Source: Gemmatimonadota bacterium (lineage in GTDB: Bacteria > Gemmatimonadota > Gemmatimonadetes > Longimicrobiales > Gaopeijiaceae). From it: DNA of 64,000 nucleotides. The notes under the pieces were generated by a model. It worked only from the letters and a program-made list of their open reading frames with translations, ran no database searches and was not told the origin of the DNA. This document shows, one piece after another, positions 1 through 10,766 of the stretch (positions within the stretch are counted from its first letter, which is position 1; each line of letters opens with the position of its first letter). The translations under genes and the position numbers were made by a program. The stretch is taken from contig JAUIKL010000003.1 in assembly GCA_030430625.1 (NCBI GenBank), positions 17,287 to 81,286 of the forward strand. Reading direction: 5' to 3'.

Positions 1-525
1 TGGGCCTTCGGGCTTCCGGGCGGGGCGGGGCTCGAGTTGGCATCTCTTTCCACACTCCTCCTCTTCGGTGCTTCGGCGGGTCTGCTCGCGTTGCGCCGTG
101 GGGCGTCGAGCCTACCGGTCTACGAAGCCCCCCGCCCGGAACCTCCGGCGTCCCTGACCGATCGTAGGCTGGAGGCGTCCCTCGTTCGCCTCTTCGAGGA
201 GGAGGCGGTCCACCGGGACCCGGAGTTGACGGTCGGTGCCCTGGCCGAGCGGGTCGGCGCCGGGGAACGCGACGTCTCCCGGGTACTGAACGACGCACAT
301 GGTGGGTACCACGCCATCCTCCGCCGGTACCGGGTCCGGGAGGCACAGCGGCTTCTGCGGGAGCGGCCCGAGGCGACCGTGTCGTCCGTTCTCTACGAGG
401 CCGGATTCAACTCGAAGTCGGCCTTCCACCGTGCGTTCGAACAGGAGGTCGGCATGACGCCGGGAGCGTACCGTGCCACGGTCGATTCGGTCGAACAGAC
501 GGCTGCGGCGTCCCACTTCCGGTAG
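1..525 (+). CDS. AraC-family regulator with membrane anchor, 5'-truncated
   Basis: The reading frame is open from base 1 to the TAG at 523-525, so the true start lies before the window. The TTG at 37 is probably internal. The visible N-terminus is hydrophobic (ASLSTLLLFGASAGLLAL), reading as the last membrane segment of an integral-membrane sensor region. After a Pro-rich linker comes a two-HTH AraC/XylS DNA-binding domain with the motif EAGFNSKSAFHRAF and the ending GMTPGAYR, both typical of the family. Proteins with this layout usually have several N-terminal membrane helices and a C-terminal cytoplasmic HTH domain. The signal and target genes cannot be read from the sequence. Confidence 0.85.
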   Translation, partial: WAFGLPGGAGLELASLSTLLLFGASAGLLALRRGASSLPVYEAPRPEPPASLTDRRLEASLVRLFEEEAVHRDPELTVGALAERVGAGERDVSRVLNDAHGGYHAILRRYRVREAQRLLRERPEATVSSVLYEAGFNSKSAFHRAFEQEVGMTPGAYRATVDSVEQTAAASHFR

Positions 526-593
526 TGGGACGACAGGTCGGACGGGCGTCGCTATCCCTTGACGGTTCGCTCCTCCATCCCGGTGGTCGCCCC

Positions 594-1214
594 ATGTCCA
601 GGTCCTCTCGCCTGATCCCCGGAGTCGTCCTCCTCACCGCCGCAGCGTGTGGCCTCACGGCTCCCCTCACCAGCACCCGTGGCTGCCCGGACGCGGAGTA
701 CCCGGCTGCGGACAGCTCGCCCTACTTCGTTCCGTTCGGTGTCGGCACGGTCCTGAACATCGGCCTCGCGAACTGCTCGTCGTCGTACCATGCCGAGGGT
801 CAGCCCGACCAATTCGCGACCGACTTCGATCTCCCGACCGGAACGCCGTTCCTGGCCGCGCGTCCCGGCGTCGTGAGTTTCGTCCAGGAGGATCAGCCGT
901 CGGGTGGTGGTGGCTCCAGCCCGCTGCTCGTCGGCAACGGTGTCTTCGTCGACCACGGCGACGGCACCACGGCGCTCTACCTCCATTCGCCGGAGAATGG
1001 GATCTTCGTCGAGGAAGGCGATACCGTGGCCGTCGGGGACACGCTGGGCATCGTCGGCCGTTCGGGACTGGCCGGATACCCACACCTGCACTTCATCGTC
1101 GTCGCGGACTTCTCCGGCTATCCGTACGAAGGAGTTCCCGTCTCTTTCCGGAATGCGTCGCCGCGCGACGTGCCGCTGCGGACCTACTCGCGCTACGAGG
1201 TGACACCGCCGTAG
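594..1214 (+). CDS. M23-like (LytM/duplicated hybrid motif) peptidase lipoprotein
   Basis: 206 aa from the ATG at 594. The N-terminus SRLIPGVVLLTAAACG is a lipoprotein signal with the likely lipidated Cys about 20 residues in. The core matches the M23 fold: a TDFDLPTGTPFLAARPGVV strand pair, VFVDHGDGTTALYLHS, a GDTLGIVGRSG turn and the HLHF metal motif. In the canonical family the first zinc ligand is a His four residues before the Asp of the 'DF' motif. Here that position appears to be Gln (QFATD), so classical endopeptidase activity is doubtful. It could act as a peptidoglycan-binding or amidase-activating factor. It stands alone, with no evident operon partner. Confidence 0.8.
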   Translation: MSRSSRLIPGVVLLTAAACGLTAPLTSTRGCPDAEYPAADSSPYFVPFGVGTVLNIGLANCSSSYHAEGQPDQFATDFDLPTGTPFLAARPGVVSFVQEDQPSGGGGSSPLLVGNGVFVDHGDGTTALYLHSPENGIFVEEGDTVAVGDTLGIVGRSGLAGYPHLHFIVVADFSGYPYEGVPVSFRNASPRDVPLRTYSRYEVTPP

Positions 1215-1269
1215 GGGGCAGAACAGCGCGGAAGGCCTTTTTCGGGACCGCTTCTATTACCTTTCGAGT

Positions 1270-2751
<1,482 letters not shown>

Positions 2752-2752
2752 C

Positions 2753-3370
2753 CTACTCCGGCTCGACCTCGACGCCGTCGCGATAGGTGATCACGCCGCG
2801 TTCGGTGTCGTACAGGAGGAGGACGGCATCCGGGCTCCCGTGGGTGCGCATGAGGTCCAGCATCATCGGCTCCTCTCCCGGCCACGGGTATCCGTAGACG
2901 ACATCGAAGTCCTCCAGCGCCCGTCCGAGCAGCAGGTATCCGGACGGACCGTCGTCGATGGTGCCCGTTCGTCGATCGCCGTCCTCCGGTGCCCACTCCC
3001 ATCCCATCGGTAGGAAGCTGCCCTCGACGAAGCGGGCCGACGACCCGGTCCGTTTCGCGAGGGCCGCGGCCGACCGAACGAGAGCCGGGTCGATCTCGAT
3101 GCCGAACGCCTCGAAGCCGAGAAGGTCGGCCATGATCGTGATCACCCCGTTCGCCGACCCCCACTCGAGGAAGCGACGGCCCGGTGCGCGCAATGCGATC
3201 AGCGCGTCGCGAACGCCATCGTAGTCCGCGGCCACGAAGGGGTGCCACTGGTCCTGGCGCACACGCGTGTCGAAGTCGTGGTTGAAGTCCCGCCCCTCTT
3301 CACAAAGGGCGTGGATGCGGCGTGCGAGTGTGGGGTCCGATCCGGCGAGCGGATCGACGGGGTGGTTCAA
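2753..3370 (-). CDS. Class I SAM-dependent methyltransferase-like protein
   Basis: About 205 aa. The frame stays open to 3562, but residues before the TTG at 3370 are Arg/Pro-rich and overlap another gene, so TTG 3370, five bases after the upstream stop, is the likeliest start. No in-frame ATG fits. A Rossmann-type SAM site is visible: FLEWGSANGV (motif I), FGIEIDPALV (motif II, acidic end of beta-2) and ARFVEGSFLP. The usual catalytic motif is not obvious and the substrate is unknown. The C-terminus (YDTERGVITYRDGVEVEPE) is not recognised. It probably forms an operon with the small gene just upstream. Confidence 0.6.
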   Translation of the reverse strand: MNHPVDPLAGSDPTLARRIHALCEEGRDFNHDFDTRVRQDQWHPFVAADYDGVRDALIALRAPGRRFLEWGSANGVITIMADLLGFEAFGIEIDPALVRSAAALAKRTGSSARFVEGSFLPMGWEWAPEDGDRRTGTIDDGPSGYLLLGRALEDFDVVYGYPWPGEEPMMLDLMRTHGSPDAVLLLYDTERGVITYRDGVEVEPE

Positions 3371-3375
3371 GGAGG

Positions 3376-3630
3376 TCAGGTCTGCTTCTGGAGCACGTTC
3401 GAGGTCGGTGCAAAGAAGGGCGGGCCGTCCCGATCCACGATCTCGAGCTCGAGGAGGCGACTCCCGTCCGACACCTTCCCCAGGACGCGAAGGACCGTGG
3501 CCGGACCTTCGATGGAGACGACTTCCGCTCCGATCTCGGGCGTTTGGTCGCCGACTTCCCAACCCTCCTGCTCGTACGTCGAGATGTCGAGGCGATTGCG
3601 CGCGAGACGGGAGGTGTTCTTCGGAAGCAT
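3376..3630 (-). CDS. Small conserved-looking protein, function unknown
   Basis: 84 aa from the ATG at 3630 (MLPKNTSRLARNR). An in-frame ATG further upstream (3714) would add a Ser/Arg-rich segment and is less likely. The protein is soluble, mixed alpha/beta, with a beta-rich middle (IGAEVVSIEGPATVLRVLGKV...LLELEIVD) and no signal peptide. Codon use and amino-acid composition look like a real protein rather than a shadow frame. It ends five bases before the putative start of the methyltransferase-like gene and is divergent from the PadR gene at 3798. I do not recognise the family. Confidence 0.55.
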   Translation of the reverse strand: MLPKNTSRLARNRLDISTYEQEGWEVGDQTPEIGAEVVSIEGPATVLRVLGKVSDGSRLLELEIVDRDGPPFFAPTSNVLQKQT

Positions 3631-3736
3631 CGGAGGTCCTTGGTCGAGCGAGGTGAGCCGCGCACTTCTGGGCGCGCCCATTGAAGTCGTCGCGGGAATT
3701 CGGCGCGATGTCAAACCAAGCTGCGATTTCGGCCCC

Positions 3737-3765
3737 TTGTCATTACTCCTGCCCTGCAGTACATA
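3737..3765 (+). promoter_or_regulatory. Sigma-70-type promoter of PadR-permease module 1
   Basis: TTGTCA (3737-3742) and TACATA (3760-3765) are separated by 17 bases, about 30 bases before the PadR start codon. The -10 lies inside a near-palindromic GTACATATAC (3759-3768), which could be the autoregulatory operator. The AT content stands out against the GC-rich surroundings. Confidence 0.5.
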
Positions 3766-3797
3766 TACGAGGTAACCACTACAGTGAAGGGGATATC

Positions 3798-4142
3798 ATG
3801 TCGCGCGCTCTCGGAGAGTTCGAACAGCTCATCCTTTTCGCCCTCGTGCAGCTGGACGACGAGGCGTACGGAGCCGCGATTGGTCGCGCGATCGAAGACC
3901 GGACGGGCCGGACGGTCTCGGCCGGAGCGATCTACACGGCGCTCGACCGCCTGGCCGCTCGCGGGCTGGTGACGTCCGAGATCGGTGAGCCGACCGCAGA
4001 GCGAGGGGGACGGCGCCGGAAGTACTACACGTTGGAGCCTGCCGGTGCCGTGGAGTTGAGTCGCTCGGTCGATGTGATTCGCTCGATGTCCGAGGGCCTC
4101 ATGCCGAAAGTCGAAGCGCTGGCGGCGGAGCGCGCCGGATGA
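3798..4142 (+). CDS. PadR-family transcriptional regulator (module 1)
   Basis: 114 aa from ATG 3798, with GAAGGGG as ribosome site. This is the typical short PadR form: an N-terminal winged helix beginning [15 protein letters not shown], the recognition region [17 protein letters not shown], and a wing with [13 protein letters not shown] short C-terminal helix serves for dimerisation. Its stop overlaps the start of the permease by four bases (ATGA), so the two are translationally coupled. PadR repressors of this class usually control their own operon and a membrane transporter. The ligand is unknown. Confidence 0.93.
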   Translation: MSRALGEFEQLILFALVQLDDEAYGAAIGRAIEDRTGRTVSAGAIYTALDRLAARGLVTSEIGEPTAERGGRRRKYYTLEPAGAVELSRSVDVIRSMSEGLMPKVEALAAERAG

Positions 4143-6859
4143 CGTCCCGGCCTCCCTGGTCGGCCCGGGTTCTCCTCCGACTGCTCCTCAGGGGACGGGG
4201 CTCGGAGTTCGTGGTCGGAGACCTGCTCGAACGCTGGGAGCGCGACGTGGCCGCGGGTGGTGTCGGCGCCCGCCGCCGGGCGCGGGGGCGGTTGTGGAAG
4301 GGAGTGATGGGCAGCGCCGCCGCGTGGTGGCGACCGGGTGCGGTGCGGGACCGCCGGCGGTGGCGTCCGGCGGGGCCCGATGGAAACGACGACAGGGGAG
4401 GGGATGGGATGGGGATGTGGCTGCAGGATTTGAGGACGGCGGGACGGAGTCTTCGACGTCGACCGGGCTTTGCCCTGGGGGTCGCCCTGACCCTGGGGCT
4501 CGGGATCGGTGCGACGACGACGATCTTCAGCGTCGTGGACGGCGTCATGCTTCGCCCGCTTCCCTACGACGACCCCGGACGGCTGGCTGCGATCGGGACG
4601 ACGTTCCCGACTCGCGAATGGGCGGACGAAGGGGCCGGCCTCAAGTACCTGGCCGGGATCTCGATGCTGAACGTCCGGGACTTCGCCGAACGCACTCGGT
4701 CCTTCGACGCGCTGGCGGGCATCGAGACGACGAACGTCCTCCTCCCGGACCAGGGGACGGGGCCGGAGCTGGCCGGCGCGGCGCGGGTCTCGAACGAGCT
4801 CTTCCAGATCCTCGGTGTGGCTCCCGCGCTCGGGCGCACCTTCGTTCCCGAGGAGCACGAGGCAGGGGCCGACCCCGCCGTCATCCTCTCGTACGGCGCC
4901 TGGGAGCGGCGCTTCGGCGGCGACCCGGACATCATCGGACGGACCGTCGAGCCGGTCGGGCTCCCCTTCACGATCGTCGGAGTGCTCCCCGCCGACTTCG
5001 TACCGCCCGAGACCTTTCTCGGCTCGATGCCGGACTTCTGGATGCCGTTGCAGCCGAACCACGCCCGGTACGCCTCACGGGGATCTCGGAGCCTCGGCGT
5101 CGTCGGGCGCTTGGCTCCCGGTGTAACCCTCGAGTCGGCCCGCGCGGAGGCCGACGGGATTGCAGCGGAGCTGGCGGCGGAGTTTCCCGACGGCAACGTC
5201 TACCCGGACGGGAGCTGGTTCGGGATCGGGATCAACGGCCTTCACGAGGACACGGTCGGCACGACGGGCAGTACGCTGAGGATCTTCCTCGCCGCCTCGG
5301 CCCTGGTGTTGCTGCTTGCCGCGATGAACTCGGCAACGCTCCTCCTGGCGCGGGCGCTCGACCGGACCCGGGAGCTGGAGGTACGGGTTGCCCTCGGGGC
5401 AGGGCGGGGGCGGGTCATCCGACTGCTGATGACGGAGGCGGGCCTCCTCACCGCAGCGGGTGGACTCGTCGGTGTGGTCGTGGCCTTTGCCGGGGTCGAG
5501 GCCTTCTTGAGGATGGCGCCGTCGTCCCTCCCGCGTATCGACACGGTGGCGGTCGACGGTCGGGTGCTGGCCGCCGCCGCAGCCGTCTCCGTGGGGGCGG
5601 GTATGGTGGCCGGGCTGCTCCCGTCCCTCTTCGCGACACGCAGGGGGCCGTCCTCGGTGGCAGCGAGCCGCACGACGACCGGCGACCGCTCTCGTCTCCG
5701 AGCCACGCTGGTGGGCGGACAGATCGCCGTTGCCGTGGTGCTACTCTCGGGCGCGGGTCTGCTCTTCACCTCCTTCGTTCGGATCGTTTCGGTCGACCCC
5801 GGCTTCGAGCCAGAGGGTCTGACCACGATGTTCGTGGCGCTGAAGCGACCCGGCGCGGAGGCGGAGCCGGGGTGGGTCGGTTGGGACCGGCTGGTCGAAG
5901 AGGTCGCGTCCGTCCCCGGTGTCGAAGCCGCGGCGGCCACCTCGAACCCACCCTTTCAGTCCCCTTCCTGGGGGCCGCGCCTCCTCCTACCCGGGGACGA
6001 ACCCGATCGTCGGCGGGAAGGCATCGGTGGCTTCGCCGTGACACCCGAGTACCTCGAGACGATTGGTACCGAACTGGTCTCCGGTCGACACCTCCTGCGG
6101 TCCGACGGACCCGAGGCGGAGCCGGTCGCGGTCGTGAACTCCGCGTTCGTCCGTACGCAGCTGGACGGCGCGGATCCTCTCGGGCTTCAGATCCGGCAGG
6201 TGGAGGGTGACACCGAGGTCGTCCTGCGGGTCGTCGGCGTCGTCGAAGATGTCGTTCAGACGTCCGCCGACGAAGGGCCCGTACCCGCCATCTATATGCC
6301 GCACACCCAGGTCGATTGGCCCTTCGCTCAGCTGGTGGTTCGATCGAGCCTTCCCGCCGAGACGCTCGTCCCGGAATTGAGGGCGGCGGTGGCACGCTTC
6401 AACCCGACGGTTCCGCCCCAGGATGTGCGTACCATGACCGACCGCATGTCGGCCAGCCGGACGGACCCCCGTTTCCACGCCTTCCTGATCGGGGCCTTCG
6501 CGCTCATCGCACTGCTGCTGTCGGCTGCTGGACTCTACGGAACGCTGGCCCACGCCGTACGGAGTCGTCAGCGAGAAATCGGCGTCCGGATGGCGCTGGG
6601 TTCGGCGCGGCGTGGGGTCGTCGGACTGGTCCTGCGCGAGGGTATGGCGATCACGCTCGCCGGGCTCTTCCTCGGGGTCGTGGGTGCCCTGCTCACCTCC
6701 CGGGTCCTGGCCGACCTTCTCTTTTCGGTCGAGCCGAACGACCCGGTCACGTTCTTGGTGGTCTCTGGTGTCCTACTCGCCGTGGCCGCTGTCGCTTGCC
6801 TCTTGCCGGCGCGAAGGGCTTCCTCGGTGGATCCGGTGGAGGTGCTGCGGGCGGAGTAG
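4139..6859 (+). CDS. ADOP-type FtsX/MacB-like permease (module 1)
   Basis: 906 aa. The N-terminal ~90 residues ([23 protein letters not shown]) match the 'permease prefix' region of the ADOP family. Then follow TM1 and a MacB periplasmic core domain ([25 protein letters not shown]), an FtsX domain with three helices, a second periplasmic domain, and a C-terminal FtsX domain ending with the usual [17 protein letters not shown]. This is effectively two FtsX halves in one chain. No ATP-binding subunit lies nearby, as is usual for the family. The role (export, lipoprotein handling or signal relay) is not established. It is translationally coupled to the PadR gene. Confidence 0.9.
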   Translation: MTSRPPWSARVLLRLLLRGRGSEFVVGDLLERWERDVAAGGVGARRRARGRLWKGVMGSAAAWWRPGAVRDRRRWRPAGPDGNDDRGGDGMGMWLQDLRTAGRSLRRRPGFALGVALTLGLGIGATTTIFSVVDGVMLRPLPYDDPGRLAAIGTTFPTREWADEGAGLKYLAGISMLNVRDFAERTRSFDALAGIETTNVLLPDQGTGPELAGAARVSNELFQILGVAPALGRTFVPEEHEAGADPAVILSYGAWERRFGGDPDIIGRTVEPVGLPFTIVGVLPADFVPPETFLGSMPDFWMPLQPNHARYASRGSRSLGVVGRLAPGVTLESARAEADGIAAELAAEFPDGNVYPDGSWFGIGINGLHEDTVGTTGSTLRIFLAASALVLLLAAMNSATLLLARALDRTRELEVRVALGAGRGRVIRLLMTEAGLLTAAGGLVGVVVAFAGVEAFLRMAPSSLPRIDTVAVDGRVLAAAAAVSVGAGMVAGLLPSLFATRRGPSSVAASRTTTGDRSRLRATLVGGQIAVAVVLLSGAGLLFTSFVRIVSVDPGFEPEGLTTMFVALKRPGAEAEPGWVGWDRLVEEVASVPGVEAAAATSNPPFQSPSWGPRLLLPGDEPDRRREGIGGFAVTPEYLETIGTELVSGRHLLRSDGPEAEPVAVVNSAFVRTQLDGADPLGLQIRQVEGDTEVVLRVVGVVEDVVQTSADEGPVPAIYMPHTQVDWPFAQLVVRSSLPAETLVPELRAAVARFNPTVPPQDVRTMTDRMSASRTDPRFHAFLIGAFALIALLLSAAGLYGTLAHAVRSRQREIGVRMALGSARRGVVGLVLREGMAITLAGLFLGVVGALLTSRVLADLLFSVEPNDPVTFLVVSGVLLAVAAVACLLPARRASSVDPVEVLRAE

Positions 6860-6864
6860 CGCCG

Positions 6865-8127
6865 TCAGTCGCGGCGTCTACGGACGACCTCGACGCCGAT
6901 CCCGGTCTCGTCCTCGATGACGCTCCTCAGCTCGTCGAGCAGGTGAGCTCCGCGGATGCCGTCCCCGAGGACGATCCGTCCCCCGCCACGCAGGCGACCG
7001 GTGATGGTGTACGAGGTGCGCGCTCGACTCCCCTGGCCGGACTGCATCGTGACGCGCGCCTCGATGCGCTCGAGGTCGCCGAAGCGGGCCTCTCGAACCG
7101 ACCGGCCGATCCCGTGCGAGCGCGTCGAGCGGACTGTTCCTGTGCCGATGGTGACCTCGCGGTGGCTCAGGATCATCGAGCAGGCCATGCCGACGCAGAG
7201 AAGTCCTACGAGGCCGAAGACCACCAGAAACAGTCCCCCGAACGCCAGCCCGAACACGCCGAGCCCCATGCCGAGTCCGGCCTGCGAGAAGACGAACCAC
7301 CCGGACGCGAGGGTCAGCATCCCGAAGGTGAGGAGGCCGAAAGGAGCGAACCCGAACCGTCCGCGGCGATACCGGATGCATACCTCTCCGAGCCCGCGCT
7401 CGACGTCGATGCCCCGGCCTCCCCATGGGTTGTCGCGCGTCGGCGACTGCGCGGCCGGTCGGTCCGCTCGGAGAGGAGGCTCGACCCGGTAGACAGGAAC
7501 CTTGAAGGTCTGATCGAGGTCGGCGCCCGGGAGCTCTGCGGCCAGGTGCACCGACCAGTAGTGGTAGTCTTCGGGACGGAGGTCGTCATGCGCCGTCTCG
7601 GGAAGGTCCTCGTCGGGGATGTCGAAGGTGAAGGCCAGCCTCACCCCCGTTCCCGAGCGCTCGACGGCCGGGACGACCTCGGTCGACCAGACGACGTCCT
7701 CCCGGCGGGAGCGGTCGTCACCGGAACCGCGCATGTAGCTTCGGATACAGTGCAGACTCGCCCGCGCCGCCGGCGTCATACCGGCGCGGATAGGGAGGTC
7801 GACCGTACCACCGGCCTGGCCCCCGATCGACCCGGGAAACGGATCCAGCCGAAGGTGGGTGTCGCGAAAGCGAAGGTGCCGAGCCGTCCGAATCGCCGCG
7901 CCGATCGCCATCGGTATCCCGAGCCCGAGGAACAGCAGAAGAACGCCCCGCACGAAGAGGGGGATACCTCCCCAGCCGTCCGCCCACGTGGCGTACAGCA
8001 CACCCACGGCGAAGAGGTTCCACACCGCCGCGCCGAGCCAGTAGGCGACCACCGGCCGCAGCCCCTCTGGGCGGGCGATGCCGTCCAACCAGCGGTCGTC
8101 GGCGAGCCATGGGCGCGATTCAGTCAT
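6865..8127 (-). CDS. DUF3592-like integral membrane protein
   Basis: 420 aa from ATG 8127. Two hydrophobic helices occur near the N-terminus (about residues 28-48 and 58-80), and two strong ones around 275-340 (GLLTFGMLTLASGWFVF, FGLAFGGLFLVVFGLVGLL). Between them is a soluble beta-rich domain with RYGSG-like and TFDIPDEDLPE segments. This arrangement, a large extracytoplasmic beta domain between TM pairs followed by a cytoplasmic tail, resembles DUF3592 proteins. The C-terminal 90 residues look like a PH-like beta domain (VTIGTGTVRSTRSHG...). It is convergent with the permease, five bases away. Function unknown. Confidence 0.65.
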   Translation of the reverse strand: MTESRPWLADDRWLDGIARPEGLRPVVAYWLGAAVWNLFAVGVLYATWADGWGGIPLFVRGVLLLFLGLGIPMAIGAAIRTARHLRFRDTHLRLDPFPGSIGGQAGGTVDLPIRAGMTPAARASLHCIRSYMRGSGDDRSRREDVVWSTEVVPAVERSGTGVRLAFTFDIPDEDLPETAHDDLRPEDYHYWSVHLAAELPGADLDQTFKVPVYRVEPPLRADRPAAQSPTRDNPWGGRGIDVERGLGEVCIRYRRGRFGFAPFGLLTFGMLTLASGWFVFSQAGLGMGLGVFGLAFGGLFLVVFGLVGLLCVGMACSMILSHREVTIGTGTVRSTRSHGIGRSVREARFGDLERIEARVTMQSGQGSRARTSYTITGRLRGGGRIVLGDGIRGAHLLDELRSVIEDETGIGVEVVRRRRD

Positions 8128-8273
8128 GGCATCAGTCTACGTCGCGCGGCTTGGCCCGATCCAGATCGTTCTTGTGACGGAGCCCGCGTTTCCGCATCCT
8201 CCCGACCGTATTGCGACCGCCTGGGAACGTGCGGCGAGCTTCCGGCGCGCCGCCCTTGTGCTGAGAGGGGTAT

Positions 8274-10427
8274 GTGAAGAGGTCGATTCGAAGTGTGCTC
8301 GCGTTCGTCGTGCTCGCTCTTCCGGGGACGGCGATGGGCCAGAGCGCCGAGCGTACCGCAGTGGCGACGCGGGTCTCTCAGGGCCCCACGATCGATGGCG
8401 TGCTCGACGAAACGTTCTGGCAGACGATTCCGGTCATCTCCGACTTCGTGCAGCGGGAACCGGTCGACGGAGCCCCTGCGTCCGAGCGGACCGAAGTGCG
8501 TATCGCCTACGACGAGGGGCACCTGTACTTCGGCTTCGTCCTCTACGACTCAGAACCCGAGCTGATTCGGCGGAGCATCCTCCACCGCGAGGGACGGATC
8601 GACCAGGACGACCATATCTGGATCGGTCTCGATTCGTACAACGACGACCGGAACGGGTACATCTTCGAGTTGAACTCGTTCGGCACCCAGGGTGACGCCC
8701 TCTTCAACGACGAGTCGATGACGCTCGACGATTGGAACTGGGAGGGCGTCTACGAGAGCGAGGCACGCATCACCGAGGAGGGGTGGACCCTCGAGGTCGC
8801 GATCCCATTCACGACGATTCGGTTTGCGGACGCCGCCGCCCCGGAGATGGGCATCGCGATCCGCCGGGCGATCCGCAGGAAGAACGAGGACGTCTACTGG
8901 CCTCACATTCCTCAGGAGTATCGCAGCGGCTTCACGACCGTGTCGCAGTACGCCACCCTGACCGGGTTACAGGACCTGCGCCGCGGGCGCTACATGGAGG
9001 TGAAGCCGTTCGCGATTGCGGGAGTTCAGAAGAACGCAGGCGAGGACCGGGATGTCCTGGACGACGTCGGGGTGGACTTCAAGTACGCTCTCACGTCGAA
9101 CCTCGCGCTCGACCTCACCTACAACACGGACTTCGCCCAGGTCGAGGCGGACAACGTCCAGATCAACCTCACCCGTTTCTCTCTCTTTTTTCCGGAGAAG
9201 CGGGAGTTCTTCCTCGAACGGGCCGGCCTCTTCTCCTTCGGCGCGGCCCGGGACACCGAAGTGTTCTTCAGTCGTCGGATCGGTCGGGAGAACGACATCA
9301 TCGGTGGTGGACGACTCACCGGGCAGGTCGGGCCACTCTCGATCGGTGTGCTGAGCCTCCAGACCGATGACCTGAGTGAGGGAGCGACCGTCCTCGCGCC
9401 GGGGGCCAACAACTCGGTCCTGCGCCTGCGGGCCGATGTCATGCCACGGACGACGTTGGGAGGGATCGTGACGAGCCTCCAGGACGGGGACGGGCACAGC
9501 CGAACCTTCGGTGCGGATACGCAACTTCGCTTCTGGAACAGCAGCGCCCTGACCGCGTGGATCGCGAGCGTGAGGGACTCGGATGCGGGCACCTCGACCG
9601 CAGGGGCGGTCGAACTCCGGTTGCAGCCGGAGCGTTGGTACTCCCTCACCGGGAACTACCAGACTGTCGACGAGGACTTCGACCCCGCGCTCGGCTTCGT
9701 GCGACGCCAGGACATGGTGAAGTACGGGGGTACCGTGGCGTACACGCCTCGCTTCGAAGGAAGTGCGTGGGCGCGCTCCCTCGTAGCAGCCTTCGTAGTC
9801 GACCGGATCGATGGTCAGGATGGGGGGCAGCAGTCTTCGAGCCAGCTGTCCCACAACATGCTCACGCTGCAGTCGGGGGACTTCGTCACCCTCAACTTCC
9901 GACGTCGGTTCGAGAGGCTCGACGAGGCGAGCAGCATTCAAGGACGGACGCTCGACCCCGGAGACTACTCGTTCTTTGCCGTGGACGGATCCTTCCGAAC
10001 GAATCAGAGTCGGACCGTCTCGGGCTCCGCGAACCTCTCGGTCGGGGACTTCTGGAACGGGGATCGCACGAGCTTCGGAGGATCGCTCATGTGGAAGACC
10101 GGTCCCTACCTCACGCTGACGGGTTCGGCGAACCGGAACGACGTGAGTCTTCCGGTCGTCGACGGTGACTTCTCGACGACGGTGCTGAGCCTCGATGTCC
10201 TCGGCGCGGTCTCGCGGAACCTCTTCGCGAACGCGCTCGTGCAGTGGGACGACGTGTCGAAGGAACTCCAGGCCAACATTCGGATCGACTGGATCCACAC
10301 CCCGGGTAGCGACCTCTTCCTCGTGCTCGACACCGGCTACTTCACCGGTGAGCTGATGGATCCGAGAGACCCTCGCTTTCTTCGACGGACCGGGGTCGCC
10401 AAGCTGACGTACATGAAGGCGTTCTAG
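8274..10427 (+). CDS. CBM9-like/DUF5916 outer-membrane protein (paralog 1)
   Basis: 717 aa from GTG 8274 (ribosome site GAGAGGGG). The Sec signal KRSIRSVLAFVVLALPGTAMGQ cleaves after AMG. Residues ~30-215 form a carbohydrate-binding-module-9-like beta sandwich (IDGVLDETFW, YDEGHLYFGFV, AIPFTTIRF). The rest is a DUF5916-type region with the signature NLTRFSLFFPEKREFFLE and many alternating strands. It ends in Phe (KLTYMKAF), as outer-membrane barrels do. A second copy with the same signature is at 16189-18447. In many genomes the family is annotated only as 'carbohydrate binding family 9 domain-containing'. Actual sugar binding is not shown. Confidence 0.85.
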   Translation: MKRSIRSVLAFVVLALPGTAMGQSAERTAVATRVSQGPTIDGVLDETFWQTIPVISDFVQREPVDGAPASERTEVRIAYDEGHLYFGFVLYDSEPELIRRSILHREGRIDQDDHIWIGLDSYNDDRNGYIFELNSFGTQGDALFNDESMTLDDWNWEGVYESEARITEEGWTLEVAIPFTTIRFADAAAPEMGIAIRRAIRRKNEDVYWPHIPQEYRSGFTTVSQYATLTGLQDLRRGRYMEVKPFAIAGVQKNAGEDRDVLDDVGVDFKYALTSNLALDLTYNTDFAQVEADNVQINLTRFSLFFPEKREFFLERAGLFSFGAARDTEVFFSRRIGRENDIIGGGRLTGQVGPLSIGVLSLQTDDLSEGATVLAPGANNSVLRLRADVMPRTTLGGIVTSLQDGDGHSRTFGADTQLRFWNSSALTAWIASVRDSDAGTSTAGAVELRLQPERWYSLTGNYQTVDEDFDPALGFVRRQDMVKYGGTVAYTPRFEGSAWARSLVAAFVVDRIDGQDGGQQSSSQLSHNMLTLQSGDFVTLNFRRRFERLDEASSIQGRTLDPGDYSFFAVDGSFRTNQSRTVSGSANLSVGDFWNGDRTSFGGSLMWKTGPYLTLTGSANRNDVSLPVVDGDFSTTVLSLDVLGAVSRNLFANALVQWDDVSKELQANIRIDWIHTPGSDLFLVLDTGYFTGELMDPRDPRFLRRTGVAKLTYMKAF

Positions 10428-10762
10428 CTCGTTCGCTTCAGAGGGCCGTCCGATCGGCTCGGGGCCTCCGCCGACTTTGTAGCGAGTGCGTCACGAAATC
10501 CGTCCGTGATCGGTGCTGGTACCGGGTGTCTCGACGGACGTACGAGATCGGCGGACTTCGCCGCCGGGCCGGAAGGCTGGGGGGCACCTTGGTGCCATTC
10601 CGATCACTCCTTTCCGCCCCGACGGGGGGCGCCAGCGACTGGGCCTGAAGCGGCGTGAGGGGACGGGAACCCCCGCGCCCCGGTGCGATCCGCGTCTCGA
10701 GTCGCTTGTGGCACGGCTTTGGCAGACCGAGTCGACCGTGCGCAAAAAAAATCGGGACCGCC
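10428..10762. other. Long leader/intergenic region before the riboswitch
   Basis: No protein-coding frame with normal composition is seen on either strand; open frames here are Arg/Ser/Pro-rich. It contains a perfect hairpin, GGCACC-TT-GGTGCC, at 10583-10596 without a U-tract. The promoter for the riboswitch-led transcript probably lies here, but I cannot place it confidently. Confidence 0.5.
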
Positions 10763-10766
10763 CGAT
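10744..10766 (-). terminator. Intrinsic terminator reading on the minus strand
   Basis: On the minus strand a six-base-pair stem ATCGGG/CCCGAT with a four-base loop is followed directly by eight T. This is a textbook intrinsic terminator, yet no minus-strand gene lies between it and 11.0 kb. It sits immediately before the riboswitch on the opposite strand. It could end an antisense transcript, or be a structure with an A-tract on the plus strand. Confidence 0.5.

Noticed and set aside
8274..10427. Annotation as a glycoside hydrolase because of the CBM9-like domain
   Set aside because: No catalytic hydrolase domain is visible; DUF5916 barrel features fit better.
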